This document shows positions 1 to 10,560 of a stretch of DNA of 64,000 nucleotides, piece after piece. Below the pieces are notes generated by a model that saw only the letters and a list, made by a program, of their open reading frames with translations, had not been told where the DNA came from and ran no database searches. How positions within the stretch are numbered: position 1 is the stretch's first letter; every line of letters begins with the position of its first letter. The translations under genes and the position numbers were made by a program. This DNA comes from Pseudomonas sp. R76 (GTDB taxonomy: Bacteria > Pseudomonadota > Gammaproteobacteria > Pseudomonadales > Pseudomonadaceae), in NCBI RefSeq assembly GCF_009834565.1, contig NZ_CP019428.1:4650001-4714000 (forward strand), read 5' to 3'.

Positions 1-3000
1 TGGTTGGCCAGGGTAGCCGCTTGCACCTCCAGTTCGGCGCCGCTTTCGATCAAACCACCCGCGCCATTCACCAACGCGCCGGTCACTGCCAGCTTCTGTC
101 CGGTGCCGCTGGACAGCACGCCTTCGTCACGGTTATCCAGGCTGGCCGCATTCACGTCCAAACGCCCGTGGCTGACCAGTGCGCCCGCCGTGTTGTTTTG
201 CAGCGCGCCGCTCAGGCGCACATCAATCGCGCCGCTGCGGCTGGAGAGTGTGCCGTGGTCGCGGTTGTCGAGGTTGCCGCCGCTGACGCTCAGGCCTTGC
301 CAGCCGCTCAACAAACCCTTGGCGGTGTTCACCAACGTGTCCGCGTTGACGCTCAGCGTCTGGCTGCTGATCAGCTTGCCCGCGCTGTTGTCGAGGCTGC
401 GCGCCGTCACCGAGAAGCCTTGCAGGCTGGAGATTTCGCCGCCGCCGTTGTTCAGGTCGCGCAGGTTTTTAAGGGTCAGCGGGCCGTTGGCGAGCAGCAG
501 GCCGTTGCGGTTATCCAAATCATTGTTGTTCAGGTCGAGGGTCACGCCCTGCTCGCCGACGATTCGCCCGCCTGCCGCAGCCAGCGCATTGACGCTAACA
601 GCCATCGCACCTTTGGCCGAAACTTCACCACCGTTGCCGGTGTTCAGGCTGGCAGCGTTGAGGTTCAAGGTGCCGAGGCTATTGATCAGGCCCTTGTCCT
701 GGTTATTCAACTGGCCGTCGCTGCTCAGCAGCAGGTCGCCGCGGCTGTTTACCGTGCCGCCACGGTTATCCAGGGCGGCGGCGCGGGCGTCGAGGCTGGC
801 AGCGCCAATCATGCCGTTGAGGTTGGCCAGCGCTTGGTTGATACGCAGGGTCAGGCCTTGGTTGCTCAGCAGCTTACCGTTGCTGTTATCCAGGCTTTGC
901 GCAGCCAGAGTGAAGGCCTGGCCGCTGGAGATTTCGCCGTTCTGGTTGCTGACGGTGTTGAGGTGAGTGAGCTGCAACGGGCCTTTGGCATTGAGGAAGC
1001 CGCCGCTGTTGTTCAGCGCGCCGTTGTTCAGGTCCAGGCTCAAGCCGGCGTTGCTGAACAGCTTGCCGCCTTGCTGGTCCAGGCCAGTGACGCTGGCGGT
1101 CACGCCCTTCTCGCCGCCGATGCTGCCACCGTTATTCAACTGCGCGGTGGTCAACGTCAAGGTGTCGCTGCTGTTGAGGTGGCCGCCCTGGTTGTTCAGC
1201 ACGCCGGTACTGACCAGCGCCGCGCCCTTGCCGCTGATGACGCCTTGCTGGTTGCCGAGGCTCGCGCTGTGCAGCGTCAGGTTGCCATCGGTGACCAACT
1301 TGCCGTTCTGGTTATCCAAGCCCCCGGTGACGGCGACGCTCAACCCTTGGGCGCTGGAAAGGCTGCCCTGGTTGTTGATGAGGCTGCGCGCCTTGACGCT
1401 CAGCGCGTCCTCGCTGCTCAACACGCCTTGGCTGTTGTCCAGGTCGCCCGCCAGCTCCAGCATCAACGGTTGTTGGCTGAGCAGCTTGCCGCCGGTGTTG
1501 TCCAGTGACGTGCCGGTGAGGGTCAGGCGCTGGCCGTTCAACTCACCGAGGGCGCGGTTGATCACCTGGTCCACCGCCAGGGTCAGGCTACCGTCAGCAA
1601 ACACCGAGCCTTTGTCACTGTTGTTCAACTGCTGGCCGGTGATGCTGACGTCTGCGTTGCCGCTCAGCGCGCCCGTGCGGTTGTCGATGCTACCCACGTC
1701 GAGTTTCAGCGCTTTTGTCGCGCCTACCAGACCGTTGCGGTTATCCAGGTGGGCGCCGCTGAGGTGCAGGCCTGCGGTGCTGATCAGCTTGCCATTCTGG
1801 TTGTCGAGCTGGTTGATGGTGGCAGTCACCTGCGCCTTGCCGGCGATCTCGCCACTGCGGTTGTCCAGGGCGGCGCCGGTCAGCAGCAAGTCACCGTCGG
1901 CAACCACGCTGCCGCGCTGGTTATCCATAAGCTCGGTGGCGCTGATCGCGACATCGCCACGGCCACTGAGCATGCCATCGGTATTGTTCAAACGGGTGCT
2001 GCGGGCGTCCAGGCCAACGGCATTGATATGGCCTTTGACGTTGGCCAGCAGTTGCTCAACGCGCAAGGTCAGCCCTTGGTTGCTGATGAGTTTGCCGTTG
2101 CTGTTGTCGAGGTTTTTTGCCGCCAGGGTGAAGGCGTTCTGGCTGGAGATTTCGCCGTGCTGGTTGTCGATGTTGGCGAGGTTGTTCAGCACCAGGATCG
2201 GTGCGTTGATCACGCCCGCGTTGACCAGCTCGCCATTGTGCAGGTCGAGGTTCAGCTGGGTGGTGCTCAACAGCTCGGCACCGCCGAGTTGAGTGAGGCC
2301 GGTGAGGCTGGCGTTCAAGCGGCCAACGCTGCGGATATGCCCGCTGTTGGTGACTTGGGCGGCCGTCAGGTCGAGGCTGTCGGCACTGGTGACGTAGCCC
2401 TCGACACCGTTTGTAAACGCGCCGGTGGTGAGAGTTGCGGCGCCCTGGCTTTTGATCCGGCCGCCGGAGTTATCCAGGCTGGCGCTGGTCAGCGTGAGGT
2501 TTTGCGCGCTCTCCACGGTACCGTTTTGGTTAAGCAACTCTGTCGCGCTGGCGATCCTCAGCGGGCCGGCGCTGGAGAGGCTGCCGCCAGTGTTATCGAT
2601 GCGCTGGGAAGCCAGGTCCAGCGACCCTTCGCTGCTGAGTTTGCCGCCCATGTTGTCCAGCCCCGCCGACAGCTGCAGTGCCAGCGAACGCTTGGCGCCG
2701 ACGGTGCCGTCCGTGTTATCCAAACGGGCGCCGCTCAAACGCGCGTCCTGGGCGAAGACCAAGCCTTTGGCCTGGTTGATCACTTCATCCATCGCCAGTT
2801 CCAGCGCCGTCCCGGCCAACAGCTTGCCGCCGCTGTTATCGAGGCGCTGGCCGTGGAGGTCGATGTTCTGCTGGCTGGAGATTTCCCCGGCGCGGTTATC
2901 GACACGGTTGATCGCGAGTTTCAGCGCTTTTGTCGCGCCGAGGACGCCGCCGTCGCGGTTATCCACGCTGTCGGCGTTGAGCGTCAGGTTGCCCTGGGCG

Positions 3001-6000
3001 ACCATTTGGCCGCCCTGCTGGTTCAGCACACCCACGGTGGCCTCCAGATCGTTCTGACTGGCAATGCGGCCCTTGGCGTTTTCAACATTCTCAACGTTCA
3101 GGCGCACCGGGCCGATGGCGCTGACCAAACCGCCGTTCTGGTTGTTCAGAGATTGCCCGGTAAGCCCCAGCGACTGCTTGCTGTTGAGCACGCCGGCGCG
3201 GTTATCCAACTGGCCGACGTGCAGGTTCAGGTCCTGATTGGCACGCACCGCGCCGCCACGGTTGTCCAGGCTGTTGCTGCGCAGGGTCAGCAGGTTTTGC
3301 CCCGAGAGGCGGCCGGCGCGGTTGTCCACGCTGCCGGCCTGGATATCCATGGCGCCTTTGGCGAGCACGCCGCCTTTGGCTTGGTTATTCAACAGGCCGT
3401 CGACCTTCACCGTCAGGCTGCCATCGCTCACCAGGCTGCCGGATTGGCTGTTATCGAGGCTGGCCGAGGTCACATTCAAACGCTGGCCGCTGCCCAAGGT
3501 GCCGCCGCTGTTGAACAAGGCGCCTGAAGTGGTCAAATCAAGGCTGTCGTCGCCCATGACTTGGCCGTCGAGGTTGTTCAAACGAGCCGCTTCAACGTTG
3601 AGCGCGGCAGCCGTAATCAGGCCTTTGACGTTGGTCAGCGCCTGGTCGAGCTTGAGGGTCAGCGCTTGATCGCTGAGCACTTTGCCGTCGCTGTTATCCA
3701 GGCTCGTCGCGGCCAGCGTGAAGGCGTTTTCGCTGGAGATTTCGCCGTTCCTGTTGGCGACCGTCGACAGGTTGTTAAGCAGCAAGTGGCCCGGCGCATG
3801 GATCAGGCCACCGGCGTTATTGAGGTGGCCCTGATTCATGTCCAGGCTCAGGTCGCTGAGGCTGTAGAGCTTGCCGCCGCCGCGCTGGTCAAGGCCGGTG
3901 ACGCTGGCGGTGAGGGCCTGGTTGCTGGCGATTTGGCCGTCGAAACGGTTATCCACCTGCCCTGCCGTCAGGTCGAGGCGCTCGGCACTGGTCAGGCGCC
4001 CGCTGTACTGGTTATTCAGCGTGCCGGTGGTGACCTGCACGGCGCCGTCGCCGATGAGTTTGCCGCCACGGTTGTCGAGGCTGGCGCTGTTGAGCGTCAG
4101 CGCCATGGCGCTGAGCAGTTCACCGCTGACGTTGCTGAGTGCACCGGTGGTAGTCACGTGCTGCGCCGCACCGCTGCTGATGCGGCCGGCGTCGTTATTC
4201 AGCGTGGTGGCTTGCAACCTGAGGTTGTCATCACCGCGTACGGTGCCTTGTTGATTGTTCAGGTGACCCAGTGTCAGTTGCATCGCACCGTTGGCCAGCA
4301 GGCGCCCGCCGTGGCTGTTGTCGAACAGATCGGCATTGGCCTGCATTGCCCCCGCCGACGCGACGCTGCCGCCGCTGTTATCAAACTGGCCGATGCTCAG
4401 GTTCAGCTGTTGGCCGCTGACGAAACGCCCGCCATGGTTGATCGCGATGCCGTTGTTGGTGACGCTGAGCAAGGTGTCGCCTTGCAGCAGGCCCTGGCTG
4501 TTGTCCAGCGTCAGGCTGCTCAGGGTGGTGGTCGCGCCGATGATTTCGCCCTGGCGATTGCCCAGCGCGGTGTCGACGAATACCTTCAGGTCATCACGCA
4601 CTTTCAGCGAACCTTCGGCGTTGACCAGGCTGTTGGCGCGCAGGTCCAACCCTGTCGCCGCGACCAGGCCCTTGGTGTTATCCAACGCCTTGGCGATGCG
4701 CACCAACAACCCTTGCTCGCTGAGCAATTTGCCGCCGCGGTTATCGAGGCTGTCGGCGTTGAAGGCCAGCGCCTGGGCGCTGGAGATTTCGCCACCGCGG
4801 TTATCCACACTGTTGAGGTTGCTCAGCAGCAACGCACCCGGCGCATGGATCAAGCCGCCCTGGTTATTCAGGTGGCCGTGGTTCAGGTCGAGGCTCACGC
4901 CCGCCTGGCTGTAGAGGTTGCCCTTGGCGCTGTTATCGAGGCTGGCGGCGCTGATTTGCAGCTGGCCCACCGCACTTAACAGGCCGGTTTGGTTGAGCAA
5001 TTGCGCGCTGATCAGTGCAGTCAGGCGGCCGTCGCTGGTCAGCTTGCCGCCGCTGTTGTCCAGGCTGCCGGCGTTGAGGTCAAACGTTTGGCCGGCGAAC
5101 AGCGTGCCCTGGCGGTTATCGAGCAGGCCGAGGCTGTTGAGGTTGAGGGTGGTGTCGCCTTGCAGCAGGCCTTGGCGATTGTCCAGCGAACCGCTGCTGA
5201 CCGACGCCGTGCGCGCCAACACTTTGCCGTTGCGGTTATCCAGCGCCGCGTCGACCTGTGCGAGCAGGCCGTCACCGGCGCTGAGTGTGCCGCCACTGTT
5301 GTTCAGGCTGCCGGCATTGATATCCAGGGCTTTGGCCGAGACCAGGCCTTGGGTATTGTCGAGCGCCTGGGCGATGCGCACGGTCAGTGCCCGCTCGCTC
5401 AGAAGTTTGGCGTTGCGGTTGTTCAGGGTGTCGGCAGCCAGGGTAAAGGCCTGGCTGCTGGAGATTTCGCCGCCCCTGTTATCGACGCTGTTGAGGTTGC
5501 TCAGCAGCAAGCGCCCTGGCGCATTGATCACGCCGCCGCTGTTATTCAGGTGCCCGCGATTGAGGTCGAGGCTGACATCGCCTTGGCCGAACAGGCGTCC
5601 GTCATTGTGCTGATCAAGGCTTGCGACATTGGCATTGAGCACCTGCCCGCCACTGATGCGCCCGCCTTCGCTGTTGTCGACGTGGCCGGCTTTCAAGTCC
5701 AGGCGCACATCGCCGCGCACAGTGCCGTGCTGGTTATTCACCTGGCCTGTGGCATTCAGAGTCAGCGACTGCCCCGCCGACACCAGCCCCGCGACGTTAT
5801 CCAACGCCGCCAGTTGCAGCGTGACCTGCGCCTGGCTCGACAGCTCGCCGTTGCGGTTGATCAGTTGGCCGATGCCTGCCGTGAGGTTGCCGGTGCTGGT
5901 GACCAGGCCGCCTTGGCTGTTGAGCAGTTGGTCGGCATTGATGCCGAGGCTGCCGGCGCTGAGGATGCGGCCTTGGTTCTGGTTGTCGATCTGCGTGGCG

Positions 6001-7283
6001 GTCAGTTGTGCAGCGCGTTGGGCGCTCAACGTGCCGCGCTGGTTGGCGAGTTCGCCGGTGGTGACACTGAGGTCGCGGCTGGCGATGACGGTCTTGCCGG
6101 TGTTGTCCAGGGACTGCGCATTCAGGCGTACGTCGCCTTGGGTGTTGCGACTGTTATCGGCGTTGACGCCGGCTTCGATAATGCCGTTGTTGGTCAGCCG
6201 GCCACCGGCGTCCAGCGTGATGCTGTCTTTAGCGGCGAGGGTTTGTTGATTGGTCAGTGCGCCTTGGGTTTTGATCGACAAATCCGTACCGGCATAGACC
6301 GCGCCTTTGGCCTCGACACTCTGCGCCTTGACGTTAACCGCCGTACCGGCCGAGGTCTGGCCCATCACCACATTGCCAGCGGCATCAATCTGAATATCGC
6401 CGCCAGCCACCATGTCACCCGACAGCCGCACACCCACACCGGCCTCGGTGCCCACCAGCTTCACCGCGCCCACATACATGCCGCCGAGCGCCGACGAATC
6501 AATCGCCAAATCCGGCGCCTGGCTGCCGTCCGCTGCGCGTGCCGAGGCATTCAAGGTGCGGGCGTCGACGTCGTTGCGACCGGCCACGATGGTGAGTTTT
6601 TTTGCCTGGATCTGCGCGTTGATGGTGGTGGCGCGGGTGATGATTTCGAACTGGTCGACGTTGCTCGCGTTCAGGCCGGCGCCTTCGATGGCGACGCTGC
6701 CTTTATCGACTTGATAACGGCTGATCTGGCCGTTTTCGATCACCGCTTTACCGGTGGTGAGCGTGGCCTGCGGGGTATTGATAAAGCCGCAGCCGTTGCA
6801 GCTGATGCCATACGGGTTGGCGACGATTACATGCGCCGACTGCCCCGCCACTTCGGTGTAGCCGCGCAGTTGGCTGGGGCTGCCGCCATTGACTTCATTG
6901 AGGATGATATTGGCGGCGGTGCCGCGAAAATTCGGGTTGCCGAGAATAATCCCGCCCAGTTGCGTGGACTCGGTCCGATTTGTCGAGTTGTTGAGAATGA
7001 CGCCGTTGGCACCGACGTTGTAGTCATGGAATTGGTTGTGCGACAGCCCGCTGGCGTTCGGCGCGGCGATGTTGACGATGGGCACGCCATTGCCCGCTTG
7101 CGCCAGGCCCGTGCCCGGTGCGCTCACCACGATGCCGTCGGCCTGGGCCAGCAATGGCTGCCAGAACATGGCGTTGGCCAGAATCAACGCTAACCCACGT
7201 TTAGGCAGCCCCAGGAAGTGGGAACGGCTTTTTACGGCAGCAGAAGGCTGGCGCGCGAGGAAGGCGAACTGGCGAACGTCCAT
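1..7283 (-). CDS. Filamentous haemagglutinin-like two-partner secretion exoprotein (TpsA), 3' end outside window
   Basis: A single open minus-strand frame of about 2427 codons runs from the ATG at 7283 to the window edge, so the C-terminus is not seen. Residues 1-48 form an extended signal peptide (hydrophobic stretch about 29-46). The TPS secretion domain follows, with the hallmark motif NPYGISCNGCGFIN at about 156-169. The rest is a very long beta-helix of roughly 20-residue repeats carrying LDN/GQ-type units, as in FHA, HMW and CdiA adhesins. In this family the protein is threaded through its TpsB partner to the cell surface for adhesion or contact-dependent inhibition. The tpsB gene ends 33 bp upstream, so the two form an operon. 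Whether a C-terminal toxin and an immunity gene exist cannot be judged because they would lie left of position 1. The many plus-strand open frames here are shadows of the repeats. Confidence 0.93.
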   Translation of the reverse strand, partial: MDVRQFAFLARQPSAAVKSRSHFLGLPKRGLALILANAMFWQPLLAQADGIVVSAPGTGLAQAGNGVPIVNIAAPNASGLSHNQFHDYNVGANGVILNNSTNRTESTQLGGIILGNPNFRGTAANIILNEVNGGSPSQLRGYTEVAGQSAHVIVANPYGISCNGCGFINTPQATLTTGKAVIENGQISRYQVDKGSVAIEGAGLNASNVDQFEIITRATTINAQIQAKKLTIVAGRNDVDARTLNASARAADGSQAPDLAIDSSALGGMYVGAVKLVGTEAGVGVRLSGDMVAGGDIQIDAAGNVVMGQTSAGTAVNVKAQSVEAKGAVYAGTDLSIKTQGALTNQQTLAAKDSITLDAGGRLTNNGIIEAGVNADNSRNTQGDVRLNAQSLDNTGKTVIASRDLSVTTGELANQRGTLSAQRAAQLTATQIDNQNQGRILSAGSLGINADQLLNSQGGLVTSTGNLTAGIGQLINRNGELSSQAQVTLQLAALDNVAGLVSAGQSLTLNATGQVNNQHGTVRGDVRLDLKAGHVDNSEGGRISGGQVLNANVASLDQHNDGRLFGQGDVSLDLNRGHLNNSGGVINAPGRLLLSNLNSVDNRGGEISSSQAFTLAADTLNNRNAKLLSERALTVRIAQALDNTQGLVSAKALDINAGSLNNSGGTLSAGDGLLAQVDAALDNRNGKVLARTASVSSGSLDNRQGLLQGDTTLNLNSLGLLDNRQGTLFAGQTFDLNAGSLDNSGGKLTSDGRLTALISAQLLNQTGLLSAVGQLQISAASLDNSAKGNLYSQAGVSLDLNHGHLNNQGGLIHAPGALLLSNLNSVDNRGGEISSAQALAFNADSLDNRGGKLLSEQGLLVRIAKALDNTKGLVAATGLDLRANSLVNAEGSLKVRDDLKVFVDTALGNRQGEIIGATTTLSSLTLDNSQGLLQGDTLLSVTNNGIAINHGGRFVSGQQLNLSIGQFDNSGGSVASAGAMQANADLFDNSHGGRLLANGAMQLTLGHLNNQQGTVRGDDNLRLQATTLNNDAGRISSGAAQHVTTTGALSNVSGELLSAMALTLNSASLDNRGGKLIGDGAVQVTTGTLNNQYSGRLTSAERLDLTAGQVDNRFDGQIASNQALTASVTGLDQRGGGKLYSLSDLSLDMNQGHLNNAGGLIHAPGHLLLNNLSTVANRNGEISSENAFTLAATSLDNSDGKVLSDQALTLKLDQALTNVKGLITAAALNVEAARLNNLDGQVMGDDSLDLTTSGALFNSGGTLGSGQRLNVTSASLDNSQSGSLVSDGSLTVKVDGLLNNQAKGGVLAKGAMDIQAGSVDNRAGRLSGQNLLTLRSNSLDNRGGAVRANQDLNLHVGQLDNRAGVLNSKQSLGLTGQSLNNQNGGLVSAIGPVRLNVENVENAKGRIASQNDLEATVGVLNQQGGQMVAQGNLTLNADSVDNRDGGVLGATKALKLAINRVDNRAGEISSQQNIDLHGQRLDNSGGKLLAGTALELAMDEVINQAKGLVFAQDARLSGARLDNTDGTVGAKRSLALQLSAGLDNMGGKLSSEGSLDLASQRIDNTGGSLSSAGPLRIASATELLNQNGTVESAQNLTLTSASLDNSGGRIKSQGAATLTTGAFTNGVEGYVTSADSLDLTAAQVTNSGHIRSVGRLNASLTGLTQLGGAELLSTTQLNLDLHNGELVNAGVINAPILVLNNLANIDNQHGEISSQNAFTLAAKNLDNSNGKLISNQGLTLRVEQLLANVKGHINAVGLDARSTRLNNTDGMLSGRGDVAISATELMDNQRGSVVADGDLLLTGAALDNRSGEIAGKAQVTATINQLDNQNGKLISTAGLHLSGAHLDNRNGLVGATKALKLDVGSIDNRTGALSGNADVSITGQQLNNSDKGSVFADGSLTLAVDQVINRALGELNGQRLTLTGTSLDNTGGKLLSQQPLMLELAGDLDNSQGVLSSEDALSVKARSLINNQGSLSSAQGLSVAVTGGLDNQNGKLVTDGNLTLHSASLGNQQGVISGKGAALVSTGVLNNQGGHLNSSDTLTLTTAQLNNGGSIGGEKGVTASVTGLDQQGGKLFSNAGLSLDLNNGALNNSGGFLNAKGPLQLTHLNTVSNQNGEISSGQAFTLAAQSLDNSNGKLLSNQGLTLRINQALANLNGMIGAASLDARAAALDNRGGTVNSRGDLLLSSDGQLNNQDKGLINSLGTLNLNAASLNTGNGGEVSAKGAMAVSVNALAAAGGRIVGEQGVTLDLNNNDLDNRNGLLLANGPLTLKNLRDLNNGGGEISSLQGFSVTARSLDNSAGKLISSQTLSVNADTLVNTAKGLLSGWQGLSVSGGNLDNRDHGTLSSRSGAIDVRLSGALQNNTAGALVSHGRLDVNAASLDNRDEGVLSSGTGQKLAVTGALVNGAGGLIESGAELEVQAATLAN

Positions 7284-7316
7284 GTCATGTCCCGGTGCCC
7301 GAAGGCGGCAAATAAT

Positions 7317-9038
7317 TTAAAGAAAGAAATCCAGACGGAAATAGATCGGCGCTTCACGTTCCGTGATCGCAGCCGGTCGTTCCAAAGAGTGGGCGAAGGT
7401 CACCGTGGCGGCGACGTTCTGGCCGCGGGCAAACAGCTCAACCGAGTTGCTGCTCATGCGCCCATGTTGCTCGGCGTTGTAGCGGTCGCGGCTGATCACG
7501 CCCTGGTCGTAACCGAGGCTGGTGCCGTACTCGCCGAACACCGGCTGCAGCCAGGCCCAGGTCACCGGGCGGCTCCAGCGCAAATCGTTGCGCCAGTAGC
7601 CGCCGCTGTCGCCGGAGAGCATCTGGTCTTTGTAGCCGCGAATCGACGACTGCCCGCCGAGGCTCATGCGCTGCGGGCTGAACAGCACGTCTTCGCTGTG
7701 CTGGCCGGTCATCAAGCTGCTGAAACTCAGCGACTCGCCCCACAACTTGAACGGGTACAAGTAGCTGACCGTGGCGGTGTATTTGCGGTAACGCGCATCG
7801 GCCTGGCCAGGCTTGGGGTCGTGATTGGCCTGGGCGTCGAACGCGCCGATGCCGTCTTGCATGCCCAGGTCGATGTTGAGGAATGAGCTGCCAATCCTGC
7901 GGCCATGGTTGATGCCGAACTGGGCTTCACTGAGGCGGTTGCTGCTCAGCGCCAGCTTGCTGTCTTCGATGAAGTTGTTGGTGCGCAGGTAGGCCACGCC
8001 GGTGCTCAGCGAGGTTTTGCTCAGCGCATCGCGATGGATCACGCGCTCCAGACGCAGCTGGTGGTTCTGGCTGTCGCCGGTCTGCTTGAACTTGAAATTA
8101 TTCGCCTGGGCCTGGGAGCGGTACTCACTTTCACTGTAGGTGTAGGTGAGGTTCCACCAGCCAAACGGCAGGCTGTAATTGAGCATCGAATTGCGTGAAG
8201 TTTTCTGGTGATCGCTGATCGCATCGTGGCCGCCGCGCAGCGACAGTTGATCGGCCAAACCCAGCGGATTATCCCAATCCAGGCTCGCGCCCCACTGCTG
8301 CTCGCCGGTGCTGCGCTGGCCGCCGTTGTGGCGCGACAGCCCGACGCGCCAAGGTTTCTGCGGGGTGTTTTTGACCAGCACATCGCTGCCGCCGACGGCC
8401 TTGCCCGGCGCCAATTCCATCTGCGCCTGGTTCGAGGGCAGGCGGTTGAGTTGGTCGACCATCTGCTCGATTTCGCGCAGGTTAAGCAACTCGCCTGATT
8501 TGCCCGGAAAGCTCATCGCCAGTTGGCGATCGGTGATGCCGCTGCCCTCGGCGCCTTTCAGGTTTTCGAGTTTGCCTTCGACCACTTGGATCTTGAGGTT
8601 GCCGCTGGAAAGGTCTTGCTGTGGCAGATATGCGCGGCTGGTCACCAGGCCTTTGGCGAGGTAACGGTCGGTGATCACCTTGAGCACCGCGTTGAGTTGC
8701 GGCACGCCCAGGCATTCGCCGATGTAGGGTTTGATCAGTTCGGCGCGCTCGCCTGCGGAAAGGCTGTCGGCGCCGGCGAGGTCGATGGTCTTGATCGGGA
8801 AGCAACGGGTGTCGACCGGGGTGGTCGGCGTTGCGGCGTCGGCGGATTTACCCGGCAGCTCCTTGAGGTCTTCAAGGCGCTTTTGCTGCTCTTCGAGCAG
8901 GCGGTCCTGGCGGTCACGGATCAGGTCGGTGATGCCGGGGGTGTTCTGCGGGGGTGCGGCATGCGCAAGCCCGGCAGTCAATAAACAAACAATAGCGGAC
9001 AACAGGCCGAGCCCCGTCCGGCGTTCCAAGCGCCACAT
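7317..9038 (-). CDS. TpsB outer-membrane transporter (ShlB/FhaC/HecB family)
   Basis: This 573-residue protein is the usual length for an Omp85-type two-partner secretion pore. It has a signal peptide (residues 1-27, ending AHA). A charged helix-like segment (about 36-62) may be the plug helix. A POTRA_2 region starts near 78 (CFPIKTIDL), and a 16-strand barrel follows from about 225. The conserved loop-6 motif RGY is at 467-469, and the protein ends in an aromatic beta-signal (YFRLDFFL). By family knowledge it recognises the TPS domain of its partner and exports it to the surface. The stop is 33 bp before the exoprotein start, which supports one transcript tpsB-tpsA. The annotated ATG begins a plausible signal peptide. 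Confidence 0.93.
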   Translation of the reverse strand: MWRLERRTGLGLLSAIVCLLTAGLAHAAPPQNTPGITDLIRDRQDRLLEEQQKRLEDLKELPGKSADAATPTTPVDTRCFPIKTIDLAGADSLSAGERAELIKPYIGECLGVPQLNAVLKVITDRYLAKGLVTSRAYLPQQDLSSGNLKIQVVEGKLENLKGAEGSGITDRQLAMSFPGKSGELLNLREIEQMVDQLNRLPSNQAQMELAPGKAVGGSDVLVKNTPQKPWRVGLSRHNGGQRSTGEQQWGASLDWDNPLGLADQLSLRGGHDAISDHQKTSRNSMLNYSLPFGWWNLTYTYSESEYRSQAQANNFKFKQTGDSQNHQLRLERVIHRDALSKTSLSTGVAYLRTNNFIEDSKLALSSNRLSEAQFGINHGRRIGSSFLNIDLGMQDGIGAFDAQANHDPKPGQADARYRKYTATVSYLYPFKLWGESLSFSSLMTGQHSEDVLFSPQRMSLGGQSSIRGYKDQMLSGDSGGYWRNDLRWSRPVTWAWLQPVFGEYGTSLGYDQGVISRDRYNAEQHGRMSSNSVELFARGQNVAATVTFAHSLERPAAITEREAPIYFRLDFFL

Positions 9039-9309
9039 GTCTAGATCCCTCTATATGGCCCTGAGCCACTATTTGGCGGCGATGATAGGGTGGCGAAATG
9101 ATGGCGTCAATTAAATGTATAAGGTTTGTGTCAGCGTTGATGCAATTGACACAGGCCATTATCGGCGATGGGTCAACGGGTTTTGATTTTCCTAACCTCT
9201 GCCTTCAAAAAGCATAATTTCGCGGTTTCCACTGCGTGAGCACACTGAGGCTGTCGATGCTTGCGCGTCGCCCCAACCGACCCAGGTCGTTCACTTTTAG
9301 GAAACGCAC

Positions 9310-10560
9310 ATGTCAGTGGAAACCATCAACACCCTGGTAGTGGGCGCAGGCCAGGCCGGCGTCGCCATGAGCGAGCACCTTTCCCTGATGGGCGTGCCGC
9401 ACGTGGTGCTGGAGCGCAGCCGCATCGCCGAACGCTGGCGCTCGGAGCGCTGGGACTCGCTGGTGGCCAACGGCCCGGCCTGGCACGACCGCTTTCCCGG
9501 GTTGAAATTCGAGGGCATTTCCCCCGAAGCCTTCCCGCCAAAAGAGCGCATGGCCGACTACTTCGAAGCCTACGTCGAGAAGTTGCAGGCCCCCGTGCGC
9601 ACCGGCGTTGAAGTCCAACAAGTGGAGCGCCACGTAGGCCGCCCCGGCTTCAAAGTCACCACCTCAGCCGGCATTATCGAAGCCGCTAACGTGGTGGCCG
9701 CCACCGGCCCGTTTCAACGCCCTTCGATTCCCAGCATCGTCCCGGCGACCGCGCAGGTGCACCAACTGCACTCGTCCGCCTACAAAAACCCTGCGCAACT
9801 GCCCGAAGGTGCCGTGCTGGTGGTAGGCGCCGGCGCCTCCGGCTCGCAAATCGCCGAAGAACTGCAAAAGGCCGGCAAAACCGTGTACCTCTCCGTGGGC
9901 GAACACTACCGCCCGCCCCGCGCCTACCGCAGCCGTGACTACTGCTGGTGGCTAGGCGCCCTGGGCTTGTGGGACGAAGTCAAAATACAGCCGAAGAAAA
10001 AGCACGTGGTCTTTGCCGTCAGTGGCTATGAAGGCGGTAAGACCGTGGACTTCCGCCGCCTCGCCCACCAAGGCATTCACCTGGTCGGCGTCACGCGCGA
10101 TTGGCACGACGGCGTGATGACCTTCGAACCCGGCCTGGCCGACAACGTGGCCGAAGGTGACCGCGCCTACTTTGATGTGTTGCGCGACGCCGACGCCTAC
10201 ATCGAGGCCAATGGTTTGCCGTTCCCACTGGAGCCCGAAGCCTGGGAATTGCTGCCCGACCCGCAGTGCCTGGTTAGCCCGACGCTCAGCCTGGACCTGG
10301 CCGAGGCTGGTGTGACCACCATCCTCTGGGCGACGGGTTTCAAGTTCGATTTCAGCTGGTTGAAAGTCGATGCGTTTGACGAAAAAGGCGAGCCGTTCCA
10401 CAAGCGCGGCATCTCGGCGCAGAGCGGGATTTACTTCCTCGGCCTGCCGAATCTGGTGAACCGCGCGTCGTCGTTTATCTACGGGGTTTGGCACGATGCG
10501 AAGTACGTGGCGGATCATATTGTCTTGCAGAATGAGTACATGTCCTACACCAAACCCTGA
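9310..10560 (+). CDS. Flavin-containing monooxygenase-like NAD(P)/FAD oxidoreductase (CzcO/COG2072 type)
   Basis: The 416-residue protein has an N-terminal FAD-binding Rossmann motif GAGQAG (12-17) and a second dinucleotide motif GAGASG near residue 175. Between them is a segment (RWRSERWDSL) typical of flavin monooxygenases that act on small organic substrates. The C-terminal ATGF motif (about 345) and the sequence GIYFLGLPNL are also typical. The start is supported by AGGAAA about 8 bases upstream. It is monocistronic, divergent from tpsB across about 270 bp with no other gene. The substrate is unknown. These proteins are often annotated as potassium transport or CzcO flavoproteins, but the fold is that of an oxidoreductase. 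Confidence 0.85.
   Translation: MSVETINTLVVGAGQAGVAMSEHLSLMGVPHVVLERSRIAERWRSERWDSLVANGPAWHDRFPGLKFEGISPEAFPPKERMADYFEAYVEKLQAPVRTGVEVQQVERHVGRPGFKVTTSAGIIEAANVVAATGPFQRPSIPSIVPATAQVHQLHSSAYKNPAQLPEGAVLVVGAGASGSQIAEELQKAGKTVYLSVGEHYRPPRAYRSRDYCWWLGALGLWDEVKIQPKKKHVVFAVSGYEGGKTVDFRRLAHQGIHLVGVTRDWHDGVMTFEPGLADNVAEGDRAYFDVLRDADAYIEANGLPFPLEPEAWELLPDPQCLVSPTLSLDLAEAGVTTILWATGFKFDFSWLKVDAFDEKGEPFHKRGISAQSGIYFLGLPNLVNRASSFIYGVWHDAKYVADHIVLQNEYMSYTKP

Noticed and set aside
4..7193. Long plus-strand open frames (320, 495, 441, 592, 472 and 734 codons) at the left end
   Set aside because: They are antisense to the repetitive haemagglutinin-like gene; residues are the mirror of the LDN/GQ repeats and no ribosome sites are present.
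7727..8984. Several 60-150 codon frames on both strands over the TpsB gene
   Set aside because: They are shadows of a well-supported transporter gene.
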